Shown here: one piece after another, positions 1-8,209 of the stretch | Numbering within the stretch: the first letter of the stretch is position 1 | Layout of the letters: every line of letters starts with the position of its first letter | Assembly: GCF_014279875.1 (NCBI RefSeq) | Contig: NZ_CP047952.1 | Span: forward strand, 1,364,001-1,428,000 | Source: Synechococcus sp. MEDNS5 | GTDB taxonomy: Bacteria > Cyanobacteriota > Cyanobacteriia > PCC-6307 > Cyanobiaceae | Direction of reading: 5' to 3' | DNA: 64,000 nucleotides | Position numbers and translations under genes: made by a program | The notes under the pieces: generated by a model | Told to the model about the DNA's origin: nothing | The model's input: only the letters and a program-made list of their open reading frames with translations | Database searches by the model: none

Positions 1-2219
1 TTGGCGCTGTCCATCACCACCACAGCACCCTTGTTGGCCTTGGCCCACTCGAACAGCTCGATGCGGCCACGAATCCCGCAACCCCAAGCCTCCTGCTGCT
101 CCTCCTGCGAGTAGCACCACAGCTCGAACAGATCGGTGGAGGGGTCAAACAGTGGATCGTTGTCCACGTCAAAGCCCATATCCTGCAGCTCCTCCTTTAG
201 GGGATCGCCACCGGAGTCAGAAGCAATGAACAGCACCTTGGTGGGGTTGAGGTTCGCGGGACGATCCAACAAGCCTTGGCCCTGCATCCCCTGCACAGAA
301 ATCTCCAGGGCTAGGCGTGTTTTGCCCGATCCCCGCATCCCCCACACAAGCGTGATGTCGTTGGATGGCAAGAAGCCAGGCAGCTTCCATTCAGTCCCTG
401 CGATGCTGCGGAAACTGACGCCCCGACGCTTCGTCTTCTGGTTGGGCTTGAACCCGATGGCCCGCTTCTGCAGCAACTTGAACAGGCGGATTTCAACAGT
501 CTGTTCGCGGCATCTGTAGTTCTCCCACAGCTCCGCCCTAATGCTCATCTCGCGGTCTTCGTCTTCCTTCACCACCGCGTCGTAAAGCTTTTCCATCAGG
601 GTGGAGAAGGCAGGCCGCACAGCCTTCACCTCCTTCGCGACAACACGTTCGCGGTTGCGGCGATTGCCCTCAGAACAAAGCTCGCGGAGCTTCTCCAGGT
701 TCTGCTGCGTAAAGGCCCTGGCCCTTGCGATCCACCCGCCAGGCGCCGGGTTCTTGATCCAGTGATCGGGATCCCACCCACAGTTGTCGATGGCGAATTG
801 GCGCAACCGCAGCAGCAGCCCTGCTTGGCTCAGGTCGCCTTCACCGATGTGGTCTTGCTCCCAATGCGCGTCGTAAACCTGATCGACATCATCCAGATCG
901 CCGTCGCTGTTGCTGCGCTCCAGAAACTGCTGCCATAGCTCCAGGGCTGAACCCTCGAACGGCTGGCCCAGCTCCTGCAGCTGCGCTTCGGCTGCCTGCA
1001 GCGTTTTGCTAAGTCGATTGGCAGCGACACGTCGACCACCCTGGCCTGGTTCCATGCCACTGGCGATTAACTCAACGGTGGTATTACCCAGGGCCAGCGA
1101 CAACGGCACCGGCTTCGACAACGGCAACTCCGGCAAATCAGCCCTGTCCACTTGGCAGTCCTCGTCATCGCGCCAGATCGTGCCGGTGCGATCCGAGCTG
1201 ACCTTCTCGGGCAACTCGCGGCACAGGGCCATCAGCGCGTCCAGCTCGAAGACGTTGCCCGTCTCCAAAACGATGGTGCTGCGCTCGCCGGTCTTGGGGT
1301 GGATGCCACCGGCCAATCGTGCAGGCTGGTGGGGGCTCACCATCGAGGTGTCGGCCTTGGCCTCGCCGGGCAGCACCTCGGTGATTGCCGCAGCCAATCG
1401 CTCCCGCGCAATCCGGCCCTGCTCCACCGACACCGGCGCAGCCAGCCGATACCAGACGTGCAGCGAATTGCGGCCGCTGTCCATCACCAGGGTGGGCTCG
1501 GGCAGCCCTGCCTGCTCCCAAAGCTTCCATTGATCGGCTTTGGCGATCGAATCGATTTCGTAGACCAGCAGGCTGCACTCGAAGATTTCCGCTGGCCGCC
1601 CTGGTCTGTCCAGCGTGCGGGTGCCGCCAGGGCAGCTGATGAATCCCAAGCTCCAGTCACCAGGCCGCTGCAGATCACGCTCCACCGCAGCCCAATCCAC
1701 CACGGCGGGCATCGAATCCCAGAGGTAGCGACCGTCTTGGCGCCGTCGGGGTGTGTAGTGGTTCGTCGCCCCGTAGGCGCAAGCGATCACCTTGGTGATG
1801 CCCAGGGCCTTCAGCATCCGGTCGGCCTGATCCGTGTCGATCAGCCCTGCTTCCTGCTCAGGGGAGGCAACCGCCTGAACCTCAATCGCAGAATGTTCGC
1901 GTTCAGCTTTGAAGGTCTTGAAAGTCTCGGCAAACGCCTCTTGAGCCGAGGAGTCCTCACAACGCGACTTCCAGACTTCATAAGCCTTTTCGTACGCTTC
2001 TTTGTCTGGGTCGTGCTTCGGCAGAGCATCAGCAGGACCCACCAATCCAAGGGCTTTGAGCAGCTTCTCGTCGGTGGCGGTGTTGGGCCGATCGATTAGC
2101 CATGCTTCCTGCTCCCGTTCCCAACAGGTTCGATCCTGCTCATCGAGTTCCAGCCGCCGTTTTTCGGCAGCTTCAAAAGCACCCTCCTCGAGGGGGTCGA
2201 AATCAAATGAAGTATCCAT
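1..2219 (-). CDS. Primase-helicase of a mobile element (partial, continues off left edge)
   Basis: At least 739 codons are visible from the ATG at 2219 and the frame is still open at base 1. The first 400 residues carry EID followed by a SGRNSLHVWYRL stretch, as in RepB-like archaeo-eukaryotic primases. The C-terminal part has a P-loop (WGMRGSGKTRLAL) and a hydrophobic strand ending in VVVMDSA, like RepA or DnaB-type helicases (AAA_25). Such primase-helicase fusions replicate plasmids, phage satellites and integrated elements. It lies 7 bases downstream of the 174-aa gene and is probably cotranscribed with it. Family assignment rests on motifs only. No integrase is visible, and it may lie further left. 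Confidence 0.75.
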   Translation of the reverse strand, partial: MDTSFDFDPLEEGAFEAAEKRRLELDEQDRTCWEREQEAWLIDRPNTATDEKLLKALGLVGPADALPKHDPDKEAYEKAYEVWKSRCEDSSAQEAFAETFKTFKAEREHSAIEVQAVASPEQEAGLIDTDQADRMLKALGITKVIACAYGATNHYTPRRRQDGRYLWDSMPAVVDWAAVERDLQRPGDWSLGFISCPGGTRTLDRPGRPAEIFECSLLVYEIDSIAKADQWKLWEQAGLPEPTLVMDSGRNSLHVWYRLAAPVSVEQGRIARERLAAAITEVLPGEAKADTSMVSPHQPARLAGGIHPKTGERSTIVLETGNVFELDALMALCRELPEKVSSDRTGTIWRDDEDCQVDRADLPELPLSKPVPLSLALGNTTVELIASGMEPGQGGRRVAANRLSKTLQAAEAQLQELGQPFEGSALELWQQFLERSNSDGDLDDVDQVYDAHWEQDHIGEGDLSQAGLLLRLRQFAIDNCGWDPDHWIKNPAPGGWIARARAFTQQNLEKLRELCSEGNRRNRERVVAKEVKAVRPAFSTLMEKLYDAVVKEDEDREMSIRAELWENYRCREQTVEIRLFKLLQKRAIGFKPNQKTKRRGVSFRSIAGTEWKLPGFLPSNDITLVWGMRGSGKTRLALEISVQGMQGQGLLDRPANLNPTKVLFIASDSGGDPLKEELQDMGFDVDNDPLFDPSTDLFELWCYSQEEQQEAWGCGIRGRIELFEWAKANKGAVVVMDSA

Positions 2220-2226
2220 CAATCAA

Positions 2227-2751
2227 TCAACCCCAGTTCTTGATTAGGTCTTCCATTTCCCGCTGGGCGTTCAGTTCTTGCTCGTGCAGAACATTCGCCT
2301 TGCGCACAATCTCCGACCAGGTGCAGCGCGTGTAGCCCTGGCCGTGTGTTGCAAAAGCGGGGTTGAACAGTGCTGCCGCGACAGTGGTGATTCCAGTCAG
2401 TGTCGGGCAGTCAGTCTTCTCACCGAATAGACGGTGGTGAGCCGCCTTTAGATAAACCTTCGGCAACTGCATCGACCCGTGCAGCAACTTGCTTAGTGGC
2501 CGAACAGTGCCGGTTTCGTAGAACTCTGGCCAGATGGCGCAGTCGATGAAGTAGAGCTGCCAGGTTTCCCAGCTGTATGCACGATCGTGCTTTGGAAGCA
2601 GGAAACTAAGGTCAGAACCTTCTGTGGGCCAGTGGGGCCGGGCCGTCTCCAAGCGGTAGAGACGCTCGGCGCTGGCGATGATGCTTTCAACACGTTGAGC
2701 CCGGTCCTTTTCAGCAGGGCTCTGATCATTTAAAGTAAAGGAGTCGGACAT
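2227..2751 (-). CDS. Hypothetical element protein, 174 aa
   Basis: This gene is not recognised. It encodes a soluble, charged protein rich in Trp, Tyr and His in its central third, with a C-terminal stretch predicted to be helical and ending in EMEDLIKNWG. There is no signal peptide or membrane segment. It sits directly upstream of the primase-helicase on the same strand, so a role in replication or packaging of the element is possible but is inference from position only. Confidence 0.6.
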   Translation of the reverse strand: MSDSFTLNDQSPAEKDRAQRVESIIASAERLYRLETARPHWPTEGSDLSFLLPKHDRAYSWETWQLYFIDCAIWPEFYETGTVRPLSKLLHGSMQLPKVYLKAAHHRLFGEKTDCPTLTGITTVAAALFNPAFATHGQGYTRCTWSEIVRKANVLHEQELNAQREMEDLIKNWG

Positions 2752-2788
2752 GGATCCTTGGGGAAGGAGAAATTAAACCGATGAAGAG

Positions 2789-2814
2789 AAAGCGTCCTTC
2801 GACTGGGGCGCTTT
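2789..2814. terminator. Hairpin between element genes
   Basis: The arms AAAGCGTCC and GGGCGCTTT (one G-T wobble) enclose a short loop. Read on the plus strand the stem runs into TTTTTT. Read on the minus strand, after the 73-aa gene, it is followed by the weaker tract TTTCTCTTC. It could attenuate transcription between the 73-aa gene and the replication genes. Confidence 0.45.
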
Positions 2815-2822
2815 TTTGATGC

Positions 2823-3044
2823 TTACGAAGCTTTGAGCGCGTCGATGTCGTATTCCGACAATCCTTTCATGAGCAGGAATCTGATCAGCTGAGACTCGGA
2901 GACGCCCTGCGCCACAGTCAGTTTCGTCAGCCGAGCTTTCATCGGTTGGGTGATTCGTGCACCGACCTGAATTTCAGCCGCCCACGGGAACGACTTTTCG
3001 CGGATTTGAAAATCCGAAAGATCTTCTCTCAAAATCTTGGACAT
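2823..3044 (-). CDS. Small ribbon-helix-helix-like protein, 73 aa
   Basis: Residues 25-70 read as a short strand (AEIQVGARIT) followed by two helices (MKARLTKLTVAQG and SESQLIRFLLMKGLSEY). This is the layout of CopG/Arc-type DNA-binding proteins. Such proteins usually regulate plasmid copy number, a toxin-antitoxin pair or an integrase. Its own upstream region (3045-3112) is AT-rich and follows a terminator, so it probably has its own promoter. The family call is tentative. Confidence 0.6.
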   Translation of the reverse strand: MSKILREDLSDFQIREKSFPWAAEIQVGARITQPMKARLTKLTVAQGVSESQLIRFLLMKGLSEYDIDALKAS

Positions 3045-3112
3045 GGGGGAAGGAAAGAGGCAATTGCCCTAATTAAATGATAGTGATTGATAACACCGAC
3101 GCCAATAGAAAA

Positions 3113-3136
3113 GGCGCGGATTAATCATCACGCGCC
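3113..3136 (-). terminator. Probable rho-independent terminator (minus strand)
   Basis: Perfect 6-bp arms GGCGCG and CGCGCC surround a 12-base AT-rich loop. On the minus strand the stem is followed by TTTTC. It lies just past the stop of the 78-aa gene and would end the nuclease transcript before the ribbon-helix-helix gene. Confidence 0.55.
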
Positions 3137-3165
3137 ACTGCAACTCTTGGGGTTGTAGTAATCTA

Positions 3166-3402
3166 TTAACAGCGAGGATTTTGGATAGTTTTCTCCATCT
3201 CAAGCATCAAATCAACCAAAAGCCCGTAGTCACAGGACTCTGGCGTTGTCGTTCGAGTCTTGTGCAGCCGGTAAGCCTTCAGCGAACGAATAGCCTGCTT
3301 CAGTACAGAGTCCAAATCCTCAGCAACTTCTCGCACTGCTGCTGCCTGGATCGCATGATCGCGCCAGGCTTGATCGAGATCTGGGATCGGTGTTGCTGTC
3401 AT
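3166..3402 (-). CDS. Hypothetical small helical protein, 78 aa
   Basis: This gene is not recognised. The protein looks almost entirely helical (DQAWRDHAIQAAAVREVAEDL, then SVLKQAIRSLKAY) and has no membrane segment. Its ATG overlaps the stop of the preceding 30-aa ORF by four bases (ATGA), which suggests translational coupling within the nuclease transcript. Confidence 0.55.
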   Translation of the reverse strand: MTATPIPDLDQAWRDHAIQAAAVREVAEDLDSVLKQAIRSLKAYRLHKTRTTTPESCDYGLLVDLMLEMEKTIQNPRC

Positions 3403-3491
3403 GCTGCCTCCTGCTCATTGGCTGATTCTGCCGATTGGATTCGGAAGAAATGGCGATCAAGCAGTTGTGGGTCGAGTTTTGGCTTTGCCAT
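3399..3491 (-). CDS. Tiny overlapping ORF, 30 aa
   Basis: This short frame starts MAKPKLDPQLLDRHFF and fills the gap between two larger minus-strand genes. Its ATG shares one base with the nuclease stop (TGATG), and its own stop overlaps the next start (ATGA). Overlaps at both ends in an otherwise gap-free operon are the main support. No homology is recognised. Confidence 0.5.
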   Translation of the reverse strand: MAKPKLDPQLLDRHFFRIQSAESANEQEAA

Positions 3492-4333
3492 CAGGCCACC
3501 TCCCGCCAGAAAGCATCGAAACCGCGTTCGCGATGGCGCTTTCGACTGGCGACCTCTTTGTCGATGCCGGCCAGCACCAGTTCGACCTTCTCGATGTCAG
3601 CGCCGATCCGCGAAACCTCGGGCACCAACTCTCGCTTCATATCGAGACAGAAGTAGGCGAACTCAAAAACACTGTTCAGCGCGTCGACATCCGTTTCGCT
3701 CAGCTCGAAATACCGATCGCCCTGTGGCTTGGGCTTGTCGACAACCGTGAGGCCAGCTGTTTTCATCTCGCCCACCAACATCGAAGGGTCGAACGCAGGG
3801 CTTTGGGGTTGCCACGGCTTCATCGTCGGCAGCACCGGAATCAGCTCCTCCACAGCGTTGGCAATTTCCTGCGTGCCAAGACCGCGGGATTCACCGTTGT
3901 AGTAAGTGCCTTTTGACTCCTGCGAATTTAAGGATGCCTCCAGGGCCTTAATCCAGGCTTTTTCAGCGATTCCGATGTCTTCGGCGTAACAGTCGTCGTC
4001 GAAAACCTGCAAAACGCACCAGCGGGTCATCGACTGCATGACGCCGCAGAGTTTCTTGAAGTCTTCTTCGCTTGTCCAGCACCAACGGGAGCTGATTCTT
4101 TCCCAGCCATCTGGCGTTGGCTTCGCACGCTCAACTAGACGTTTGAGCCAATCGGAATAGCTCGAACTGGCTAGGTGCGCACGCAACCGCGCCTTAGGCG
4201 TTCTGGATGCACCCACATAAATCTCGTTTTCTGGAGTCACCAGCCCGTAGACCACAGGGCATTCGGGTGCCAGCGCGTCAATCTGATTCCCAGGGAATGT
4301 CGGGAATGTTTGCCCCTTCCAAGCAAATTGCAT
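3491..4333 (-). CDS. GIY-YIG domain nuclease, 280 aa
   Basis: The GIY-YIG fold is visible near the N-terminus: VYG at residues 28-30, YVG at 39-41 and an Arg-rich helix (KARLRAHL) at about 47-54. Further on, AEKAWIKALEASLNS fits the catalytic Glu helix and the trailing Asn. The C-terminal half is unrecognised and mostly helical. The start at 4333 is chosen over longer frames because GCAGGAG lies 8-14 bases upstream and the domain begins just after it. Such nucleases act in homing, recombination and element mobility. It is the outermost element gene, next to the broken sigma gene. Confidence 0.75.
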   Translation of the reverse strand: MQFAWKGQTFPTFPGNQIDALAPECPVVYGLVTPENEIYVGASRTPKARLRAHLASSSYSDWLKRLVERAKPTPDGWERISSRWCWTSEEDFKKLCGVMQSMTRWCVLQVFDDDCYAEDIGIAEKAWIKALEASLNSQESKGTYYNGESRGLGTQEIANAVEELIPVLPTMKPWQPQSPAFDPSMLVGEMKTAGLTVVDKPKPQGDRYFELSETDVDALNSVFEFAYFCLDMKRELVPEVSRIGADIEKVELVLAGIDKEVASRKRHRERGFDAFWREVA

Positions 4334-4338
4334 TAGCC

Positions 4339-4420
4339 CTGCTCCTGCGGGTTTTGGGTGCGTGGCATACGTTGGACATAAAGCGATCTGCACAGCCGCG
4401 GCATGCGGCTGCAGGAGCAG
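4339..4420. repeat. 10-bp inverted repeat across the element-chromosome junction
   Basis: CTGCTCCTGC at 4339-4348 is the exact reverse complement of GCAGGAGCAG at 4411-4420, with 62 bases between. The pair brackets the point where sigma-factor coding sequence begins, so it could be part of an attachment or cleavage site. The left arm also contains the ribosome binding site of the nuclease gene and the right arm encodes sigma residues, so coincidence is possible. Confidence 0.35.
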
Positions 4421-4897
4421 CGCCTGCATGCAGGCCAGGCACCCTTCAGCGATATAGATCTTGCAGCCGCTCTGGGAGTGTCCCCTCGCCGCTGGCAGCA
4501 GGCGAAGAGCGCCCATCAAGATCAACGCCTGGTGTCGCTGAACGCGCCGAACTCTAGGGGAGACAGAGCAGAAGCAACAGATGCAGGCGAACGGATCGAT
4601 CAGCTTCCATGTGCTGGGAGCAATGGACAGGACCCACAACAACGTTGGTTGCAGGAGGCCCTCCAAGGCCTAGATCCCGATCATCGCCGCTGGCTCTGGT
4701 CGTACTGGATCGACGGCATTCCCCTGAGCCAGCTGGCTGAGAGGGAACGAATGGATCGCCGGAATTTATCGAAAATCCTGCGCGACACACTGCGGGACCT
4801 GCGCTGCAGAGCGGAATCAGCGATCAGTGCATCACTCCCAAAAGTGCTGCCGCTGCCATCGCTAACAACGCAGCCCAAGCCGTCTGCAAGCCATTGA
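4403..4897 (+). pseudogene. 3' fragment of a sigma-70 family factor gene (regions 3-4)
   Basis: Residues 1-40 (MRLQEQRLHAGQ to LGVSPRRWQ) match the region-3 helix of cyanobacterial alternative sigma factors. Residues 85-135 (GLDPDHRRWLWSYW, then ISLAERERM-like and NLSKILRDTLRDL helices) look like the region-4 helix-turn-helix. Region 2, which binds core polymerase and the -10 element, is missing. The frame runs back through DLHSRG to a TAA at 4379-4381, and beyond lies the nuclease gene on the other strand. The start at 4403 is only the first Met. The 3' end overlaps the convergent DUF92 gene by 74 bases. A small region-3/4 protein could still be made. Confidence 0.7.
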
Positions 4898-5591
4898 CCA
4901 GTTCATTGCTAAGCCAGGGCCATCGGCCCTGGCCTGTGGCCCCCAGCAGACTCTCCAGCAGCGTGGACACCAGTCCAACAACCGACACCAGCACGATGGC
5001 GGATGCCGAAGTGAGCAGACCAAGCAGTGCCATCACCACGGTCATCAACAGACTGCCAACAGCACTGGCAAGGGTTCCCTCCACGCTCACAGCCCCCTCA
5101 GTGCCGGCCGGGACCGGCCGCAACGTGGTGATCAGCAGGGTGGTGCGCCCCCAGCGCTTACCAATTTCACTGCCGAACGTATCGGCAAGCTTGGCCGCGA
5201 AACTGGCGGCAAAACCGATCAGCAAGAGATGCTCTGATCCCAGTCCAGCAGCAACAAGCATCGCCAGCACCAGACCGGTGAAGGCTGAACCCCAGACATT
5301 CTCAGGACCGCGCCGTCCCCCCCGGGCCTCGGCAAGACCCAGATCTCGCTTGCGCGCGAATCCGAGCTTGGTCACCAGCGAGCCCAAAACCAGATAGGCC
5401 ACCACGGCGAGCCAACCGCGCCAACCCAAGGATCCCCAGAGCACGGTGCCAAGAAGTCCCGCATGACACCAGCCGGCTCGGGTCAGCACAGGAAATCGCT
5501 GCGCCAAGCTAATCAGAACACCGTTCACCACCAACGCCGTCAGCCAGAGCATCGGCTCCTGGGTTGGAAAATCTGGCGAAGGAAAGGCCAT
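4824..5591 (-). CDS. DUF92 / TIGR00297 membrane protein (VTE6-like)
   Basis: This 255-aa protein has about six hydrophobic segments and the conserved family stretch around residues 128-165 (AAKLADTFGSEIGKRWG, then PVPAGTEGAVSVEGT). Plant VTE6 of the same family is described as phytyl-phosphate kinase, which recycles chlorophyll phytol into tocopherol and phylloquinone. A similar role at the inner membrane is plausible here, but substrate specificity cannot be read from sequence. The gene converges on the truncated sigma gene. Confidence 0.85.
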   Translation of the reverse strand: MAFPSPDFPTQEPMLWLTALVVNGVLISLAQRFPVLTRAGWCHAGLLGTVLWGSLGWRGWLAVVAYLVLGSLVTKLGFARKRDLGLAEARGGRRGPENVWGSAFTGLVLAMLVAAGLGSEHLLLIGFAASFAAKLADTFGSEIGKRWGRTTLLITTLRPVPAGTEGAVSVEGTLASAVGSLLMTVVMALLGLLTSASAIVLVSVVGLVSTLLESLLGATGQGRWPWLSNELVNGLQTAWAALLAMAAAALLGVMH

Positions 5592-5653
5592 GGCTTGTGT
5601 TGCACTGCCCTAAGCATCAACGCTGATTGCTTCGCTTGCGCGGATAATCATCA

Positions 5654-6052
5654 GTGGTGTCACTCCAGATCCGCATGGTGCTGCTGCGCAAGGGTTTTTA
5701 TCTCGAGCTCGATACGGAGAAGGCGGCTGGAACTCCGAAACTCCAGCTCGGCACCGTGAGAGTCGTGCCCGAATCCCCCGAGGAATCGGACGTTACGGCC
5801 AGCGCAGCAGCGCCTGTTGCAGAAATGGTTCAGGCGACGTCCACCAGCACCGATCCAAAACCCTCACTCACCACTGCCGAGGCCATCGCCGCGGAACTGG
5901 CTGCTGCCGAAGCATCCCGTCCGGCCGTTCAATACGTCACCTTTGCGCCGGAAGCCCTTCAGCCCGGCACCAGAATTCGCCCTAGCAAGCGCAAGCCCGG
6001 TCGCAATCTCTCCACTTTCCGCTCGATGGCTTCCGAGCTGTTCAAGAGCTGA
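5654..6052 (+). CDS. Conserved hypothetical protein, 132 aa
   Basis: No known domain is recognised. A short structured N-terminus (IRMVLLRKGFYLEL) is followed by a low-complexity Ala/Thr/Ser/Pro linker at about residues 35-85 and a basic C-terminus (RPSKRKPGRNLSTFRS). The start is uncertain: tandem GTG codons lie at 5654 and 5657, and an ATG at 5675 would remove seven residues. The gene is divergent from DUF92 with 62 bases between. Confidence 0.6.
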   Translation: MVSLQIRMVLLRKGFYLELDTEKAAGTPKLQLGTVRVVPESPEESDVTASAAAPVAEMVQATSTSTDPKPSLTTAEAIAAELAAAEASRPAVQYVTFAPEALQPGTRIRPSKRKPGRNLSTFRSMASELFKS

Positions 6053-6072
6053 GCCAGGCCTAATCACCGGAG

Positions 6073-6264
6073 ATGACGTTGAAATCCAAGCGAACAGCTG
6101 GCTTATTGAGCTGGATCGGGCTCAGTGATCGTGTCAATCCCGAGGAGACCAGGCCCAGGTCGCCCCGCGAGCAACCACTAACGAACGCACGCATCGCCCG
6201 GCTGCGCCGGATGGGGGTCCAGGGTCGCCAGCTCATGGATGCTTACAAGCGTCAGGTGCGCTGA
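6073..6264 (+). CDS. Small basic hypothetical protein, 63 aa
   Basis: This Arg/Lys-rich protein has no membrane segment; its C-terminal half looks like one long basic helix (ARIARLRRMGVQGRQLMDAYKRQ). It follows the previous gene by 20 bases and probably shares its transcript. Its 3' end overlaps the convergent rsmE gene by 13 bases. Function is not recognised. Confidence 0.5.
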   Translation: MTLKSKRTAGLLSWIGLSDRVNPEETRPRSPREQPLTNARIARLRRMGVQGRQLMDAYKRQVR

Positions 6265-7007
6265 AGCTCTCGTCTCCAACTGCAGAGAGCAGTGGCTGCA
6301 GCCACTGCGGCCGTTGAGCTGCGCAGGATCGTGTCGCCAAGGCCAACACCACACCAGCCAGCCTCGGCAGCGGATTGGAGCTCTGTGCTGGTCCAACCAC
6401 CTTCAGGACCGATTGTGATCCAGCAGCCACCAGGCAAGAACTTTTCAGCTGCCAAGAGGGGCGACAGATCGGCACACGCTTGATCACGGGTCACCGCGAT
6501 CAAGCGAAGGTTCTCCGCTGAAAGGTTGCCCCACCACTCGTCCGTGGACAAAACAGGCAAGAGCTCAGGAGCCCAGAGACGTTCACACTGCTCAACCGCC
6601 TCGCGCAGGATCACCCCCCAGCGATCAGGCCTGTACTCCGCCTGCGGTACACAGCGTTGGGCCTGAAGAGGTTGCAAGCGATCCACCCCCAGCTCGCAGG
6701 CCATGCGCATGACCTCATCCATGCCGCGACGCATCAAGGACACGGCCAGCCCTAGCGGCGGTTGGGGTGCTGCAACGGCGTGAGAGAGCGCGCCGAGATC
6801 ACTGTCCAGCGCAAGATCACCCTCGGCAGTGAGTCGCGTGCTGAACAACTGGCCGCAACCACTCACGACGTGCACCTCTGCACCGGGCCGCAGGCGGAGC
6901 ACCCGCTTGAGATAACGCGCTTCCGAAACGGTGAGCCCAATGCGGCTCAGCGCCTGAGCACCCCGAAGCCTGGCGGGTTCGATCAGCAGCCGCCGTCGCT
7001 CAGCCAC
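6252..7007 (-). CDS. rsmE: 16S rRNA (uracil1498-N3)-methyltransferase RsmE
   Basis: This 251-aa protein has the usual family length. An N-terminal PUA-like region (SEARYLKRVLRLRPGAEVHV) is followed by a SPOUT fold with the SAM-binding signature ITIGPEGGWTSTEL near residue 205 and LGDTILRSSTAAVAA close to the C-terminus. The enzyme methylates U1498 of 16S rRNA in the small subunit. It is followed upstream on the same strand by the DUF3531 gene with a 6-base gap. Confidence 0.93.
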   Translation of the reverse strand: MAERRRLLIEPARLRGAQALSRIGLTVSEARYLKRVLRLRPGAEVHVVSGCGQLFSTRLTAEGDLALDSDLGALSHAVAAPQPPLGLAVSLMRRGMDEVMRMACELGVDRLQPLQAQRCVPQAEYRPDRWGVILREAVEQCERLWAPELLPVLSTDEWWGNLSAENLRLIAVTRDQACADLSPLLAAEKFLPGGCWITIGPEGGWTSTELQSAAEAGWCGVGLGDTILRSSTAAVAAATALCSWRRELQRT

Positions 7008-7013
7008 AGCCGC

Positions 7014-7463
7014 TCAAGTCATGCCGGGGAAAATGCTGTCTGGATGGTCTTCAACCGGCCAATCCTCATTCACGCCTCCGATCAACAGTTCCTCGATCTG
7101 TACAAGATCGGAATCGAGTTGACGCAAGGCATTGATCAGCACATCAAGGCAAAACCCGTCACTTGTTCCAAGATCAACCCAGCAACGAGCCCAGTCCTGC
7201 TCGTACTCGAGTTGACCCATGTTGTGCATCAACGCCGGCATCACTGAGGTGGACTCATCATTGTCGTAACTCATCCAACTGAGCTCATCACCTTCCTCAT
7301 GCACCTGCATGGATTCCGCATTGAATCCTCCGAGCCGCCCCAGCACATACCAGCTGTCGAAGATGCCATCGACGTAGTTGCGCTCCCCCTGACTAGGAAT
7401 TTCGCTGAAGCGCAGCCAGAGCCAGCAGTTGAAGGGATCAACCTCTCGGAAGCGAACGTGCAT
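7014..7463 (-). CDS. DUF3531 family protein
   Basis: This 149-aa acidic cytosolic protein is rich in Trp (FNCWLWLRF, FDSWYVLGRLGG). It fits the cyanobacterial and plastid DUF3531 family, whose function is unknown. It lies directly upstream of rsmE on the same strand and is likely cotranscribed with it. Confidence 0.75.
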   Translation of the reverse strand: MHVRFREVDPFNCWLWLRFSEIPSQGERNYVDGIFDSWYVLGRLGGFNAESMQVHEEGDELSWMSYDNDESTSVMPALMHNMGQLEYEQDWARCWVDLGTSDGFCLDVLINALRQLDSDLVQIEELLIGGVNEDWPVEDHPDSIFPGMT

Positions 7464-7555
7464 GGCCTTCAGGTGACCCCCGCATCATCGCTGGCTTCTG
7501 GCGGATCGACCATGCTGGGTTTGCCTTGTTAGGGGGATGCAGCGCGTTTTCGGAA

Positions 7556-8188
7556 ATGCTGGAACTCACCGATATCCACTACAAACCGGCAACTTCAGGA
7601 AGAACCATTCTTGAAGGAGTGTCCCTGACGGCACAACAGGGCAGTCCCCTGCTGATTTCAGGAGAAAGCGGCAGTGGTAAAACCAGCCTGCTGGAGATCA
7701 TCAGCGGCATGGTGGCAGCCCAATCCGGCACCATCAACTGGAAGGGATCAACTCTGAATCAACGCCAGCGACGCTGGCTTTGCGGTGTCGTCTTCCAATT
7801 CCCTGAACGCCACTTCCTGGGACTGAGCGTGGGCCAGGAACTGAAACTGGGTCACCGCCGACTGAGTGGTGACGACCAGATTGAGGCCCTCAGCCAGGTT
7901 GGACTGCATGGAGTTGACAGCCGACAGGCTCCGGAGCGGCTCAGTGGTGGGCAACAACGACGGCTGGCCTTGGCCGTGCAGCTCCTGAGGAAACCGGAGG
8001 TCTTGCTCCTCGATGAACCCACCGCGGGCCTCGACTGGTCGGTTCGTGGTGAGGTGCTGGATCTGCTCTTCAACCTGTCCAGACAGCGTGTTCTGATCGT
8101 GGTGACCCATGAACCGGAACTGTTCCTGAGCTGGAACAGCGAGCAAAGGCAGCTGCGCGACGGCCATCTGCTCCCTCTGTCACCATGA
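7556..8188 (+). CDS. ABC transporter ATP-binding protein
   Basis: This single 210-aa ATPase domain has Walker A GESGSGKT at residues 36-43, signature LSGGQQRR at about 129-136, Walker B LLLDEPTAGLD at about 150-160 and the switch His in VVTHEPE. No permease is adjacent, so the partner and substrate are unknown; short stand-alone cassettes like this resemble cobalt/ECF-type ATPases. The ATG at 7556 is preferred to an upstream TTG at 7526 because the conserved first strand (LELTDIHY) starts there. Confidence 0.85.
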   Translation: MLELTDIHYKPATSGRTILEGVSLTAQQGSPLLISGESGSGKTSLLEIISGMVAAQSGTINWKGSTLNQRQRRWLCGVVFQFPERHFLGLSVGQELKLGHRRLSGDDQIEALSQVGLHGVDSRQAPERLSGGQQRRLALAVQLLRKPEVLLLDEPTAGLDWSVRGEVLDLLFNLSRQRVLIVVTHEPELFLSWNSEQRQLRDGHLLPLSP

Positions 8189-8209
8189 CCGCTGCGATGC
8201 AGGGAGGCC

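Noticed and set aside
1152-2099. Plus-strand open frame of 315 codons
   Set aside because: It is antisense to the primase-helicase, whose minus-strand reading has clear P-loop and primase motifs. The plus-strand protein has no domain.
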